In this document: one piece after another, positions 53,480 to 64,000 of the stretch
Layout of the letters: each line of letters starts with the position of its first letter
Position numbering within the stretch: position 1 is the stretch's first letter
Source: a virus
DNA: 64,000 nt
Virus record (IMG/VR): IMGVR_UViG_3300037346_000419
Location: 1-64,000 of that record
Direction: 5' to 3' (one strand)
Position numbers and translations under genes: made by a program
Notes under the pieces: model-generated
What the model was told of the DNA's origin: nothing
The model's input: the letters and a program-made list of their open reading frames with translations, nothing else
The model's database searches: none

Positions 53480-55927
53480 ATGAATGAAAAGAAAAATCCA
53501 AAAAATCAAATGCTTTCTACAAAAGAGAAAAATGCAGATGACAAAAGGTGGTATAAAGATTTTGCAGATGACTTAGATAGTCAACATAACTCTTTATTAT
53601 ATAGTGAAAACAATAGAAATAGTAGAATTTCAGAATTAAAAAGAATGAAAGTCAATTATGATTTATTTAATGACATATTAGATATTTCAGAATTAGCTTA
53701 TGTGTGTCAACCTTTTGGAGCTAGTGTAGGAGAACTTCCTGCAAGCATGGTAAATAGAGATATATCTTCTGGAAAGATTAAAGCTATCCTCGGTATGGAA
53801 AGTAAAAGACCTTTTGATTGGAAAGTTGTTGCAGTTAATCGAGAAGCCACAACAAGAAAAGAAGGAATTTATTTTTCTAAAATAAGAGAGTCTGTTGTAA
53901 ATGATATTATGCAACCTATTAGAGTAAGAGTAGAACAAGAATCTGAAGAACAAAATAGAGGTAAAGAATTAACTCAAGAAGAAAAAATTAAAATTCAAAA
54001 AGAGATTGAAGAGAGAATAAAATCTGAAACACCTGAAGAAGCAAAAAAGTATATGGAAAGGGAACATCAAGACCCTGCTGAAGTGTTATATCATCAATTA
54101 CTTGAATATTTAATTGAAAAATGTCAATTAAAAAGAAAATTTAATAAAGGTTTTAAACATTTAAATCTAAGTGCATCAGAAATTTATTATGTGGGAATAT
54201 TAAATAAAGAACCTGAAGCTTGGGTTGTTAATCCTATGAGATTTTCTTGTGACCCCAATTCTGAAAACGATTTTATTGAAGAAGGAGAGTGGGCTGTATG
54301 TGAATATAAAATGTCTCCTTCTATTATTATAAAATATTTAGGTGATGAATTATCTGAAGATGAAATAAAAACTATCTATGAATCTTGGCATGGAGATACT
54401 GCAATTAACTATAAAGATTTTTTTAGTATAGATGAAGGATATAATAATTACGATAATAATAATAATATATCTGTATTACACTGTGTTAAAAAATCTTTAA
54501 GAGAAGTAGCATTTTTAACTTACTTAGATGAAAATGATGAAGAGCAAGTAGTGCAAGTTAATGAAGAGTATGAGTTAAATGCTGATGCAGGAGATATTAG
54601 TCTAGAATATGAATGGCTACCTGAAGTTTATGAAGTTTGGAAAATAAAAACTTATGAACCAATTTATGTAAAAGCTAGACCTATACCTGGACAACTAAGA
54701 GATATGGATAATTTATATCATTGTCCTTTACCTTATTATGGTGCAAAAATAGATGCTCTAAACTCTAAAGCTACAGCATTAATGGATAGATTAAGAAACT
54801 ATCAATATTTTTATAATATTATTAGTTTTAGAGTAGAGCTGTTGATAGCGTCTGATAAAGGTAAAAAAGTATTAATGAATATAAATACTATACCAGATTC
54901 AGCAGGAATTAATATAAAACAGTGGCAATACTTTATGGAGTCTTCTCCTTATATGTGGTATGACCCAAGTGAAGAAGGTAATTCAGGAGGATATACAGAT
55001 GCAAGCACTGTAGCTAAAGTAATAGATTTATCTTTAATTTCAGACATACAAAAATACATAGACATACTAGAACATATTAGAATTAGTGCAGGAAAAAGTG
55101 TAGGTATAACAGATGCAGTAGAGGGGCAAATAGGGCCAAATGAAGCTGCATCAAATGCTAGACAAAACTTAACACAAACCTCTCATATATTAGAGCCTTA
55201 CTTTGAGTTGCATAATCATGTTAAAAAGAATGTGATGCAAGCTTTAATAGAAATGGCTAAAATTACTTATGCAGAACACAAACCTAAAAAATTAACTTAT
55301 TTATTAGATGATATGTCTTTGAGAACTTTAGAATTAGACATAGATTTACTAAGTGAAACTTCAATTGGTTTATTTGTTTCTAATTCTACTAAAGCTGAAG
55401 ATACTAGACAATTAATGATACAGTTAGCACATGCAGCTTTACAAACTCAAAAAATTGAATTATCTGATGTTATATCCACTATTAATCAAAGTAGTGCTAC
55501 TGAAGCTGAAGAAGTTTTAAAGGTTGCAGAACAAAACAGAAAAGAGTTTGAAATGTCTATGAGTCAACAAAATCAAAAAGCTGCTGCTGAAGAAGCTGAA
55601 AGAGAAAGACAAAGAGATAGAGAAAAACATGAAGAAAATTTAGAAAAAATTAAATTAAAAGGAGAAATTGATTTAAATAAAGAGATAGTAAAATCTTCTT
55701 TAATAGGAGCATCTTTTAATCCTGACCAAGATGCAGATAATGATGGTGTGAATGATTTTTTAGAAATAGCTAGAGATGGTCTAAATGCAGAAGTTAAAAG
55801 AGAAAATGTAAAACTTCAAAAAGATAAATTTGAACATCAAAAAGTTGTAGATGATAAAAAATTAAAACAAGTAGATAAAAAGTTAAAAATAGATGCTAAA
55901 AAAGCAGAACAAAAAAATAATAGTTAA
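53480..55927 (+). CDS. Portal protein
   Basis: 815 residues, next gene after terL, the standard portal place. Mostly helical with a beta region (GEWAVCEYKMSPSIIIKYLG), a GQIGPNEAASNARQN segment typical of podovirus-like portals, and a long, Gln/Glu/Lys-rich coiled-coil C-terminus (590-815, barrel). The portal ring is the DNA channel and nucleates head assembly. Assigned by position, size and pattern. Confidence 0.88.
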   Translation: MNEKKNPKNQMLSTKEKNADDKRWYKDFADDLDSQHNSLLYSENNRNSRISELKRMKVNYDLFNDILDISELAYVCQPFGASVGELPASMVNRDISSGKIKAILGMESKRPFDWKVVAVNREATTRKEGIYFSKIRESVVNDIMQPIRVRVEQESEEQNRGKELTQEEKIKIQKEIEERIKSETPEEAKKYMEREHQDPAEVLYHQLLEYLIEKCQLKRKFNKGFKHLNLSASEIYYVGILNKEPEAWVVNPMRFSCDPNSENDFIEEGEWAVCEYKMSPSIIIKYLGDELSEDEIKTIYESWHGDTAINYKDFFSIDEGYNNYDNNNNISVLHCVKKSLREVAFLTYLDENDEEQVVQVNEEYELNADAGDISLEYEWLPEVYEVWKIKTYEPIYVKARPIPGQLRDMDNLYHCPLPYYGAKIDALNSKATALMDRLRNYQYFYNIISFRVELLIASDKGKKVLMNINTIPDSAGINIKQWQYFMESSPYMWYDPSEEGNSGGYTDASTVAKVIDLSLISDIQKYIDILEHIRISAGKSVGITDAVEGQIGPNEAASNARQNLTQTSHILEPYFELHNHVKKNVMQALIEMAKITYAEHKPKKLTYLLDDMSLRTLELDIDLLSETSIGLFVSNSTKAEDTRQLMIQLAHAALQTQKIELSDVISTINQSSATEAEEVLKVAEQNRKEFEMSMSQQNQKAAAEEAERERQRDREKHEENLEKIKLKGEIDLNKEIVKSSLIGASFNPDQDADNDGVNDFLEIARDGLNAEVKRENVKLQKDKFEHQKVVDDKKLKQVDKKLKIDAKKAEQKNNS

Positions 55928-55931
55928 AAAG

Positions 55932-55962
55932 TTTGTAATATTAATATTTAACCTTAAATTTG
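55932..55962 (+). promoter_or_regulatory. Full Bacteroidota promoter, -33 TTTG and -7 TAAATTTG
   Basis: TTTG (55932-55935), a 19-base spacer, and TAAATTTG (55955-55962): the best promoter in the window. The ATG of the acidic protein begins 6 bases after the -7 box, so its mRNA should be leaderless or nearly so. It drives the acidic and major capsid protein genes. Confidence 0.82.
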
Positions 55963-55968
55963 TAAGCA

Positions 55969-57003
<1,035 letters not shown>

Positions 57004-57023
57004 AATAACATATAAAAATAAAA

Positions 57024-58505
57024 ATGGCACAATTAATCAACCAACTACAAGTAAGACAGGCTAAGTTCGATTCTACAAGAATGACTGACCTCAATCATTG
57101 GAGCAAAAACATGGCCTTAAAACCTGAAGTTTTTGAAGGCCCAAATCGTGAACTATTTGCATCTAAGACAAACAGTTTAAATTTATCAAAAGGTAATATA
57201 CTGGAAAGTATATTTGGTTTAAGTAAAACTAAATACATTGATGATTTAACTTGGTCTTGGAAAATGAAAGCAAAAGGTTACAGACCTATCACTATTCTTG
57301 AAAACAGAACCACAGCTAATCCATCAACTCCAGGTAAATTTCGTTTACCAATAGTTGTTTTAGTAGATTCTGATTTAGGAGCAATTGGAGAATCTTGGGG
57401 GCCAGGCTCTTCTGATAAATCTCAAGTTGTTGTTATCAAAAATAAAGTAAAAGAATCTAGAGGTTATGTTTACACTTTGCAAACATATACTGATAGTAAT
57501 GAACATTATATTAAGCCAAATTATTTAGCTGCTGGTCAAAAGTGGACTAGAATGTATTCTATTCGTGGAGAAGCTGCTGAAAGTGGTGGACACACTGAAA
57601 TGTCTACAGACATTGAGTACAAAAACAATTTGGTTAAACTTCGTAAACAATATCAAGTTACTGATTTTGGTGCACAAGCTGTATTAGAAATTGCTTTTTC
57701 TGATGAAAATGGTAAAGTTTATCGTTCTTGGATGGATATGCAAGAAGCTGAATATCAAATGGCTATGAATAAAGAAGTTGCTATGTTAGCAATGTATTCT
57801 AGACTTAGTGATACTCCAATGACTGACCCTGATAGTGGTTATCCTATTGTTCCTGGAGCAGGTTTGCAACAGCAAATAGGTTTTGGTGGTAATGTTGAAA
57901 GATTTACTACTATGTCTGCTGAATTAATTGAAGCTTTTTTTGATAAGATGGTTTATTCTCGTATTAGCCCAGGTGATTTAGGCCAAGTAATTGGTTTTTC
58001 TGGACACTATGGTATGAAAGAATTTGCTAAAGCTCTTGATATTTGGACAGGTGGAAAAGCTATTGTTAGAAATAGTGAAGACTTTTTAGCTAAAGATGCA
58101 GAAGGAGTTAATAAAAATTCTTTAAGAACAGGGTATCAATTTACTGAATATGCTTTACCTAATGGTGGAACATTTAAGTTAGTTCATAATCCTATGAATG
58201 ATGATAAATCAATTCACAGAGATATTGACCCTCTAACAGGTTATCCTAAAGAGTCTCAAAGAATTACTATTCTTGATGTTACTGGTGGTAATGGTCAGTC
58301 TATTAACTCTAAAGATAACATCTGCCTTGTTAGAAAAAACAAAGTAGCAGGTACAACTATTGTTGAAGGTAGAGTAGGCCCAGGTGGAATACCAACTGGC
58401 TCAAATGCTAAACATTCAGGAGATTACTACAGAGTAGATATATCTGATAGTATCGGAGTTCAAATTACTGATTCAACTTGTACAGGAGAATTAGTTAAAG
58501 CATAG
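57024..58505 (+). CDS. Major capsid protein (HK97 fold)
   Basis: 493 residues. The N-terminus AQLINQLQVRQAKFDSTRMT, the K/G-rich loop KMKAKGYRPITILENR and the SPGDLGQVIGFSGHYGMKEF region match crAss-like major capsid proteins. The size is typical. It lacks its own promoter and lies 20 bases after the scaffold candidate. Base composition is slightly richer in GC, as in abundant proteins. Ends in TAG. Confidence 0.9.
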   Translation: MAQLINQLQVRQAKFDSTRMTDLNHWSKNMALKPEVFEGPNRELFASKTNSLNLSKGNILESIFGLSKTKYIDDLTWSWKMKAKGYRPITILENRTTANPSTPGKFRLPIVVLVDSDLGAIGESWGPGSSDKSQVVVIKNKVKESRGYVYTLQTYTDSNEHYIKPNYLAAGQKWTRMYSIRGEAAESGGHTEMSTDIEYKNNLVKLRKQYQVTDFGAQAVLEIAFSDENGKVYRSWMDMQEAEYQMAMNKEVAMLAMYSRLSDTPMTDPDSGYPIVPGAGLQQQIGFGGNVERFTTMSAELIEAFFDKMVYSRISPGDLGQVIGFSGHYGMKEFAKALDIWTGGKAIVRNSEDFLAKDAEGVNKNSLRTGYQFTEYALPNGGTFKLVHNPMNDDKSIHRDIDPLTGYPKESQRITILDVTGGNGQSINSKDNICLVRKNKVAGTTIVEGRVGPGGIPTGSNAKHSGDYYRVDISDSIGVQITDSTCTGELVKA

Positions 58506-58515
58506 AATTAATTAT

Positions 58516-59340
58516 ATGAGTTTAAAAGAAAATTTAATAATTGAAATTCGACCCATTCCAGGTAGAGATGGTATCCGAAAGTTTTCTGAAAATTTAGAAT
58601 ACTTTTCTGGAAGCCACACTATATCTGCTTTTGTTGACCCTGTAACAAGAAAGTTTGCTACAGGGTTATCAGAAGAAGACATTGCATATTTAAAGGATAA
58701 TAACTTTCCTTATGATATTGATAATAACTACACAGGTAAAGAGCCACATCCTTTTTGGGAAAGTCAGTTAATAAAAACTGATTTAAAAAATGGCCCTATA
58801 TTTTTATATCCATCTAAAAGTTTAATTGATTTCATTAAGTATAAATACTTACTTGTAAACGATTATATTTATAAATCAGAAAAAGAACTAGAAAGTGGGT
58901 CTAAAAGTGAAGCTACTCATTATATCTATAATGAAAGTGAAGAATTAGCTACAAAAGCTACAACTTTAAATAAAAAGAATAATTTACTTGCAAAAGTAAA
59001 TGATTTAAGTCCACAAAGAAAAAGAGATTTAATTCTTATCATATTAAACGAAGTTACTGAGAATAAAGATGAAAATTATTTAGTAGTTAGATTTGATGAT
59101 ATACTAAATAATAAAGACAACTCTAAACAATTAGAAACTTTATTAAATAGAAAAGAAGAAGAAACCACTTTAGCTGCGGAAATTAAACTAGCTATTCAAA
59201 AAAATGTCTTACAAAGAACTAAGCAAGGAATATTTTACTTTGAAAATAACTTAGGTTATGGAGAAGAAGATGTTTTTACTTTCTTAAACAAAAAAGAAAA
59301 TCAAGAAATTTTAATAAACATTAAAGAAAAATTACAATAA
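58516..59340 (+). CDS. Structural-module protein (274 aa)
   Basis: Not recognised by domain. The N-terminal 90 residues look folded (IEIRPIPGRDGIRKFSENLE, DPVTRKFATGLSEEDIAYLK), the C-terminus helical (DLILIILNEVTENKDENY). Always-adjacent position to the capsid gene in crAss-like phages suggests a head or capsid-accessory component. Confidence 0.6.
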   Translation: MSLKENLIIEIRPIPGRDGIRKFSENLEYFSGSHTISAFVDPVTRKFATGLSEEDIAYLKDNNFPYDIDNNYTGKEPHPFWESQLIKTDLKNGPIFLYPSKSLIDFIKYKYLLVNDYIYKSEKELESGSKSEATHYIYNESEELATKATTLNKKNNLLAKVNDLSPQRKRDLILIILNEVTENKDENYLVVRFDDILNNKDNSKQLETLLNRKEEETTLAAEIKLAIQKNVLQRTKQGIFYFENNLGYGEEDVFTFLNKKENQEILINIKEKLQ

Positions 59341-59342
59341 TC

Positions 59343-60548
59343 ATGAAAAGTACATTATCAGATAACAAACAGCTTTTTAACGTAAAAGCTATTGCAGTAG
59401 CTGGAAAAACTCCAGACCAACTTGTTGAAGGTGAGATGGGTATATTCCCTCTAACTGGTGGAACAAGTATTGCAGACACTACAGCTTTTGCAGCACTTCC
59501 TAGTGAAGTAATGCTGATTAGCAGAGTGGGAGGTAAAATATACATCTCAATAGACCCAATTAAAAAAAGTACAATTGCTAATCAATTAGCAAAAACTTAT
59601 ACAGCCCCTGTAGTAAACATATGGGAAACTGTTGTGGATAATTGTGAATGTATCACAAGTTTGCGTTTAAATCTTAATTTAAATGAACAAAGCTTAATTC
59701 AAAGAGATGGTTTAACCTGGACTCATAATGATTTCGTAGTTGAAGTTGCTCCTGAAGAATTGAAATGTCTTTGTGATTTAACTAAGAAACCTGAGTACCA
59801 TAACAACGTTATGACTCAATTATTAGATGCAAGTGTTAATGCAATTAACTCTCCATTTTATGAATCAGAAGTAAAAATTGATGTAACTGGTGTTACAGTA
59901 TATGCTGACCAAGCTGCTTTAGATATTGCAATTCCTTCTCCTACTGCTGGTGCTGTTGCTGTAGTTACAGCAGATTTAGCTACTAAAGTTTATGATGGAA
60001 GTGCATGGATTATAGCAGGAGATTTAACTGGACTTATAGCTGATGTTCCTGCTTATGTAGAAGCACTTAAAGCTGTAAACACAAATGAATCAGGTACTAC
60101 TTTTGGCCCTAAACTTACTTTTGTAATTAAAGGTAAAGTTCAAGCTGCAGGTTTATATAGAGATTTAGAAGTAAATTATATTTATCCAAGAGGAGTAGCT
60201 TTGTCTCCTGCAATGACAGTAAATTCTAATTCAGGTAATGCTTTCACTGAAACTCAAGCTATGGTGTTTGAAATAGGTGCAGGTTATGACCTTAGAGCTG
60301 AAGAATTTGAATGTATGTCTCTTTATACTAATTTGAACAACTATAATCGTCTTTGTGATGGTATAGCTGCTCCTGAGTTAGTATATCAATTCGAGAATAA
60401 CACAAATTATGATACTCTTACTTTTGAGTTTGATACTCTTAAAGTAGAAAGAAGTGGTAGTGCAGATACAAAACGTTTTAGTATGCTTTTAGGCTCTGAA
60501 GTAGGAAGTGGAGTCCATGCTAAATTAGTAACAATGTTTATACCCTAG
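59343..60548 (+). CDS. Probable auxiliary capsid or head decoration protein (401 aa)
   Basis: Strand-rich with low-charge repeats: TGVTVYADQAALDIAIPSPT and VVTADLATKVYDGSAWIIAG form an insert of the kind in surface-exposed beta domains (about residues 185-250). Cys residues (DNCECITS, KCLCDL) are unusual. Composition like the major capsid gene suggests high expression. A capsid-surface role is inferred. Confidence 0.6.
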   Translation: MKSTLSDNKQLFNVKAIAVAGKTPDQLVEGEMGIFPLTGGTSIADTTAFAALPSEVMLISRVGGKIYISIDPIKKSTIANQLAKTYTAPVVNIWETVVDNCECITSLRLNLNLNEQSLIQRDGLTWTHNDFVVEVAPEELKCLCDLTKKPEYHNNVMTQLLDASVNAINSPFYESEVKIDVTGVTVYADQAALDIAIPSPTAGAVAVVTADLATKVYDGSAWIIAGDLTGLIADVPAYVEALKAVNTNESGTTFGPKLTFVIKGKVQAAGLYRDLEVNYIYPRGVALSPAMTVNSNSGNAFTETQAMVFEIGAGYDLRAEEFECMSLYTNLNNYNRLCDGIAAPELVYQFENNTNYDTLTFEFDTLKVERSGSADTKRFSMLLGSEVGSGVHAKLVTMFIP

Positions 60549-60556
60549 TTACTAAC

Positions 60557-61258
60557 ATGACAATAGAGGAAATGCAATATGACTTCAAACAGAAGTTAAA
60601 TAAAGGAGATAGCCAACAATATAAGAATCTTTTGATTCCTGAAATTGATTGGTTATTAAATGAAGCACAAGAACTCTTTGTCAAATTAGTAGCTAATCCA
60701 AGAGTAAGAAACCAATTAGGTTTTGAAACTTCTCAAAGAACCATAGATGATATTAGAACAATAGTTGTAAATAACTATTGTTCTACTGTCACTACTAACA
60801 TAGTAACTTTACCCGCAGATTATTGGTACTTCTTAAAAGGAGATGTAACAATGACAAAAGGCACTTGTGTAAATGTAAAAGGTAATTTTTATGTTAAACA
60901 ACATGATGATGAATTTGAAAAAAGTCCTTTTGACAAATCAAATTTTGAATGGAGACACGTAAATGGAGTATTCTATGAAGATGGAATAAGATTATTTACA
61001 GATGGGTCATTTACAATTTCAAATTTTTGTTTAAGTTATATAAAACGTTTACCATATATTCATAATGCAAAAGATTTTACAGGTGGTACATATACTTTGC
61101 CTAGTGGTGTTGTTTTAACCACTTTTGAAAATTGTCCTTTACCTGAAGGAACACATAGAGAAATAGTTGACTTAGCTGTGCTAATTGCAACTGGTAATCT
61201 TCAAATAGCTGATTACCAAAATAAATTAAATAAAATAAATTTAACTGAGTTAAAATAA
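60557..61258 (+). CDS. Head-tail adaptor (ring protein 1 type)
   Basis: 233 residues. Starts with helix MTIEEMQYDFKQKLNKGDSQ and LLIPEIDWLLNEAQELFVK, ends with EGTHREIVDLAVLIATGNLQ, the pattern of podovirus-like adaptor proteins that sit under the portal. The middle is strand-rich. It shares a base with the next gene. Confidence 0.72.
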   Translation: MTIEEMQYDFKQKLNKGDSQQYKNLLIPEIDWLLNEAQELFVKLVANPRVRNQLGFETSQRTIDDIRTIVVNNYCSTVTTNIVTLPADYWYFLKGDVTMTKGTCVNVKGNFYVKQHDDEFEKSPFDKSNFEWRHVNGVFYEDGIRLFTDGSFTISNFCLSYIKRLPYIHNAKDFTGGTYTLPSGVVLTTFENCPLPEGTHREIVDLAVLIATGNLQIADYQNKLNKINLTELK

Positions 61259-61851
61259 TGGTTACTATAAACGAATTAAAAATAAGTGAAGACTGTAAAA
61301 CTATAGAAATTAATGTTAGTACTGAAGTAGCTAATACTATAGATAAAATTTTATTATGGAATCATTTAACTTATAAAAATGAAGCAAAAGCCTTTGATTT
61401 AAGTAGCCACTTAGTTCAAACTGGGCCAAATGAAGTTCTTTCAATACTTGCTACAGATATTGGATTAACTAATATATATGGAATATTTTATTTAGAATTT
61501 ACATCTTCTGAAGCTGCTTCAATAAATACTACTTTAGGTATAGCTACGAATTTTGTAAAAGTTCATAATTGTTTCTTAAATAAAATATTAAAAATTGAAA
61601 AAATAAAAGGTTGTTTATCTGTTTCTAGCAGTGATTGCTTTAGTTGTGAAAATGATATATTTTTACTTTCTGGATTATTAGAAAGTATATATGTTTCCAT
61701 ACCTTTACAATTTTTTGAAGAAACAAATAAAATATATACTTTAATAGAAGATACATGTGATATATGTGACACTTGTCCTGATTACACAGAATTAAATTTA
61801 GTGCCTGGTTTTGGCTTTAAAACAGTAAATAATCTTATAACCCTAGTTTAA
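61258..61851 (+). CDS. Ring/connector protein (197 aa), cysteine-rich tail
   Basis: Beta-rich first half (LKISEDCKTIEINVSTEVAN), helical KGCLSVSSSDCFSCENDIFL, and a C-terminus with TCDICDTCPDY: two tight Cys clusters that could bind metal. In order between ring protein 1 and further connector genes; a second ring protein of the tail barrel is inferred. Confidence 0.6.
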   Translation: MVTINELKISEDCKTIEINVSTEVANTIDKILLWNHLTYKNEAKAFDLSSHLVQTGPNEVLSILATDIGLTNIYGIFYLEFTSSEAASINTTLGIATNFVKVHNCFLNKILKIEKIKGCLSVSSSDCFSCENDIFLLSGLLESIYVSIPLQFFEETNKIYTLIEDTCDICDTCPDYTELNLVPGFGFKTVNNLITLV

Positions 61852-61852
61852 T

Positions 61853-62425
61853 ATGGAGCAAAAAGATAAAATATTAATGGGGAGTGTAATAAACTTAGTT
61901 AATAAACAATTAATTTTAGGTAACAATATAAATATTAAGTCTTTAATATTATTAGGAGGATTAAATTCTTCTATTAATTTTTGTGAGCAGCAATTTATAA
62001 GCACTCAAGATAATACATATACAGATAAAATAAAAACTTTGGAAAAAACTAGATTAGACCTAAGTAGTAAATGTGAAGACATTTGTGCTTACAATAAAAG
62101 AATAGAAAGTAAAATGACTTTCTTTAATACAGATGCAGAACATTTTATTGCTTTAGGAGATTGTTTTAATAATATAACTTCTTGGACACCTGTTTATTTA
62201 AGTGAAGGTGTAGATTTTGTAACAGGAACTACAATTTTATTTTTAGATAAAGAAAAAACAATTACCTTTGTGGGTAGTACCACATTACCTTTAACAGATG
62301 CAACAGATATTATTATTAATGAATATATTCTCGCCAAAAAAATTGATGGAGAATTATTTAAATTTATCGGAGCTTTATATAGTGTTACTGATGCAGGTTT
62401 AATATATACAGAAATAAATTGTTAA
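61853..62425 (+). CDS. Ring/connector-associated protein (190 aa)
   Basis: Helical first half with Cys (NFCEQQFISTQDN, SSKCEDICAYNKR) and a strand-rich second half (VYLSEGVDFVTGTTILFLDK). Not recognised; position suggests a further connector ring or tail part. Confidence 0.5.
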   Translation: MEQKDKILMGSVINLVNKQLILGNNINIKSLILLGGLNSSINFCEQQFISTQDNTYTDKIKTLEKTRLDLSSKCEDICAYNKRIESKMTFFNTDAEHFIALGDCFNNITSWTPVYLSEGVDFVTGTTILFLDKEKTITFVGSTTLPLTDATDIIINEYILAKKIDGELFKFIGALYSVTDAGLIYTEINC

Positions 62426-62426
62426 G

Positions 62427-62849
62427 ATGAAAGAAATACAAAAACTAAGAAATGACATAAGATTGTTATTTAACGGAAAAAAGAATGTGAACACAACCCC
62501 TTCAGCTTTTATGGTAGTTTGTTCAGATGAAATAACAGCTTTAGAAGTAAACACTAATACTAGGACTTTTTCTTCTCCTTTTAATTTTAAATTAGAGAGT
62601 GTAGAAATATCTTTAACTGTTCCCCAAACAGGTGGTACAGTATTAACAGTGGATGTTTTTAAAAATGAGGTTAGTATTTTAACAACTAAAGTTACAATAA
62701 CAAATGGAGAATACGATAGTAGTACTTCTATAAAACCTATTATAAATTTTCCATTTTTTGAAAAAAATGATAAAATAAGAATTGCAATAACTCAAGTTGG
62801 AGATGGAACTGCTATGGGATTAAAAACAAACTTAATAGGAAAAATATAA
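62427..62849 (+). CDS. Beta-rich tail-associated protein (140 aa)
   Basis: After a short basic start, the sequence LESVEISLTVPQTGGTVLTV, VDVFKNEVSILTTKVTI and IRIAITQVGDGTAMGL form a jelly-roll-like pattern seen in phage fibre or decoration domains. Not assigned to a family. Confidence 0.5.
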   Translation: MKEIQKLRNDIRLLFNGKKNVNTTPSAFMVVCSDEITALEVNTNTRTFSSPFNFKLESVEISLTVPQTGGTVLTVDVFKNEVSILTTKVTITNGEYDSSTSIKPIINFPFFEKNDKIRIAITQVGDGTAMGLKTNLIGKI

Positions 62850-62850
62850 T

Positions 62851-63756
62851 ATGATTTGTTTAATAGATTCATATAATTTAGTAGACTATTCTGACCCTCC
62901 AAGTTACGATACTAATGCAAAACTATTTAGTGATACAATTTTTACTAATGAAGGAATATCACTTTTAAATTCTGAAAAAGTAGCAATTAACAATTTTGTA
63001 AAAAGAGCAAAAGGTTTAGACCCTGGATATGCCAATTTTGGTAGTTCTGCTATATGGGATGCAGGTATTTTATTTTGCCCTAATAGGGGAGGTAGTTTAG
63101 CTACAGCTAAATACAATGTATTTGACCCTACTATATTAATACAAAATTATTTTGGTGGTATTACTTATGACCCTGGATATGGAGTTAAAGGTAATGGAGT
63201 AAATGGAGGTATTAATTCACAAGTAGCTGTAAGGAATTATACAACAGGCCTTACACAATTAAATCAAGAAAAAGGATTAGTAGGAATTGTTTATAAAGAT
63301 ACTGTAAATGCTTCAAGAAGGGATTTTGGTAACTATGGAAGTAATGTAGGAATAGATGGAAACATGTGGTTAACAGCATCAAGAGGAGGAGTAGTATCTC
63401 CTGCAATGAGATACTATACTCATGATGAAAATATTACTATAGTACCTGCAAATACAAATGGACATTGGTGTCTTAAAGGTACACTAGGTAGTCCTAATTT
63501 AGGAAAAGTGTATTACAATAAAACATTAATACATACTTCCAATGGAAATAATCCTAGAACAGCAGCACAAGCACTTTCATTACCTAATGCAGAAATTCTA
63601 TTTTTATGTTTAAATTTTAATAGTAGAGCAGTAGTTAACTACGCAAATGCAACTGATATTTGTCATTATGTATTAGGAGATATAGGAGCAAACATAGGAG
63701 CTTGGAATGATATGATTGAAGATTTTTGCATAGAAACAGGAACAAAAACATGGTAG
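62851..63756 (+). CDS. Tail fibre or receptor-binding protein with LamG-like fold
   Basis: 301 residues, Gly/Asn-rich, strand-rich: GGITYDPGYGVKGNGVNGGI, KGLVGIVYKDTVNASRRDFG, WLTASRGGVV, VVNYANATDICHYVLGDIG. The layout matches concanavalin/LamG-like domains in phage tail fibres that bind glycans. Bacteroidota phages use such proteins on capsular polysaccharide; inferred here. Confidence 0.6.
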   Translation: MICLIDSYNLVDYSDPPSYDTNAKLFSDTIFTNEGISLLNSEKVAINNFVKRAKGLDPGYANFGSSAIWDAGILFCPNRGGSLATAKYNVFDPTILIQNYFGGITYDPGYGVKGNGVNGGINSQVAVRNYTTGLTQLNQEKGLVGIVYKDTVNASRRDFGNYGSNVGIDGNMWLTASRGGVVSPAMRYYTHDENITIVPANTNGHWCLKGTLGSPNLGKVYYNKTLIHTSNGNNPRTAAQALSLPNAEILFLCLNFNSRAVVNYANATDICHYVLGDIGANIGAWNDMIEDFCIETGTKTW

Positions 63757-63986
63757 TACAGGTATATAAATTTCCAGAGGGATTAACACCTGAAGAATTA
63801 ATCAATATTCTTAGTAGTGTTCAAACAAATATAAAAATAAATCCTATACAAGATATAGATGACAATTGGATTATATCTAAAGAAGAGTGGAATGAACCTA
63901 AATGGCAAGATTTTAAAAAAGAATATATAGAATTAACTTCACTTTTTACATTAATAGATTTTAAAGAAAAACCCTCTCCAATATAA
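63750..63986 (+). CDS. Small tail-module protein (78 aa)
   Basis: I use the ATG at 63750 (MVVQVYKFPEGLTPEELINI), which overlaps the TAG of the fibre gene. Acidic, with two Trp (DNWIISKEEW). Function unknown. Confidence 0.5.
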   Translation: MVVQVYKFPEGLTPEELINILSSVQTNIKINPIQDIDDNWIISKEEWNEPKWQDFKKEYIELTSLFTLIDFKEKPSPI

Positions 63987-63988
63987 TT

Positions 63989-64000
63989 ATGATTTTACAA
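63989..64000 (+). CDS. Start of a further tail-module gene, cut by the window edge
   Basis: ATG ATT TTA CAA begins 2 bases after the preceding stop and runs off the window. Only four codons are visible. Confidence 0.35.

Overview
The window is a 64 kb piece of a very AT-rich tailed-phage genome of the crAss-like type (Crassvirales), so the likely host is a Bacteroidota bacterium. The evidence is the gene set and its order: a giant virion RNA polymerase-like protein beside a second giant protein, a replication block on the opposite strand, and a block that runs metallophosphoesterase, TerL, portal, acidic protein, major capsid protein, ring/adaptor proteins. The promoters that can be seen have the Bacteroidota -7 form TAnnTTTG. 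TAA, TAG and TGA are all used as normal stops.

Layout. 1-16,086 (+): two giant genes, the RNA polymerase-like protein (open at the left window edge) and a 1,538-residue probable virion cargo protein. They end at a convergent terminator. 16,144-39,594 (-): nucleotide metabolism (dUTPase, class II ribonucleotide reductase, GroES-like protein, dNMP kinase), nucleases, a complete-looking ubiquitin-like conjugation cassette (ubiquitin-like protein, E2-like, JAB peptidase, E1), primase, Sak4-like ATPase, DnaB-like helicase, SF2 helicase and family A DNA polymerase. 39,597-46,398 (-): small accessory proteins, a phage tmRNA, a tRNA-Leu, an abnormal tRNA-like gene, a lipoprotein and small membrane proteins. 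46,400-46,810: divergent intergenic region with hairpins and a promoter. 46,811-64,000 (+): an Acb2-like anti-defence protein, small genes, then packaging and head/tail genes, cut by the right edge.

Self-splicing elements break essential genes at their active sites. One group I intron splits the Walker B motif of an SF1 helicase and carries a decayed GIY-YIG endonuclease. A second splits the Walker A motif of the Sak4-like ATPase. TerL holds a class 3-type intein (Gln1 with a Trp/Cys/Thr triplet) containing a LAGLIDADG endonuclease.

Two internal rearrangements stand out. A 129-bp segment of the RNA polymerase gene is copied exactly, inverted and in frame, into an unrelated small gene. In the Sak4-like ATPase, the Walker B strand-helix unit lies at the N-terminus, ahead of the P-loop, instead of in its normal internal place. 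With the ubiquitin-like cassette and the tmRNA, these are the main leads for undescribed biology.
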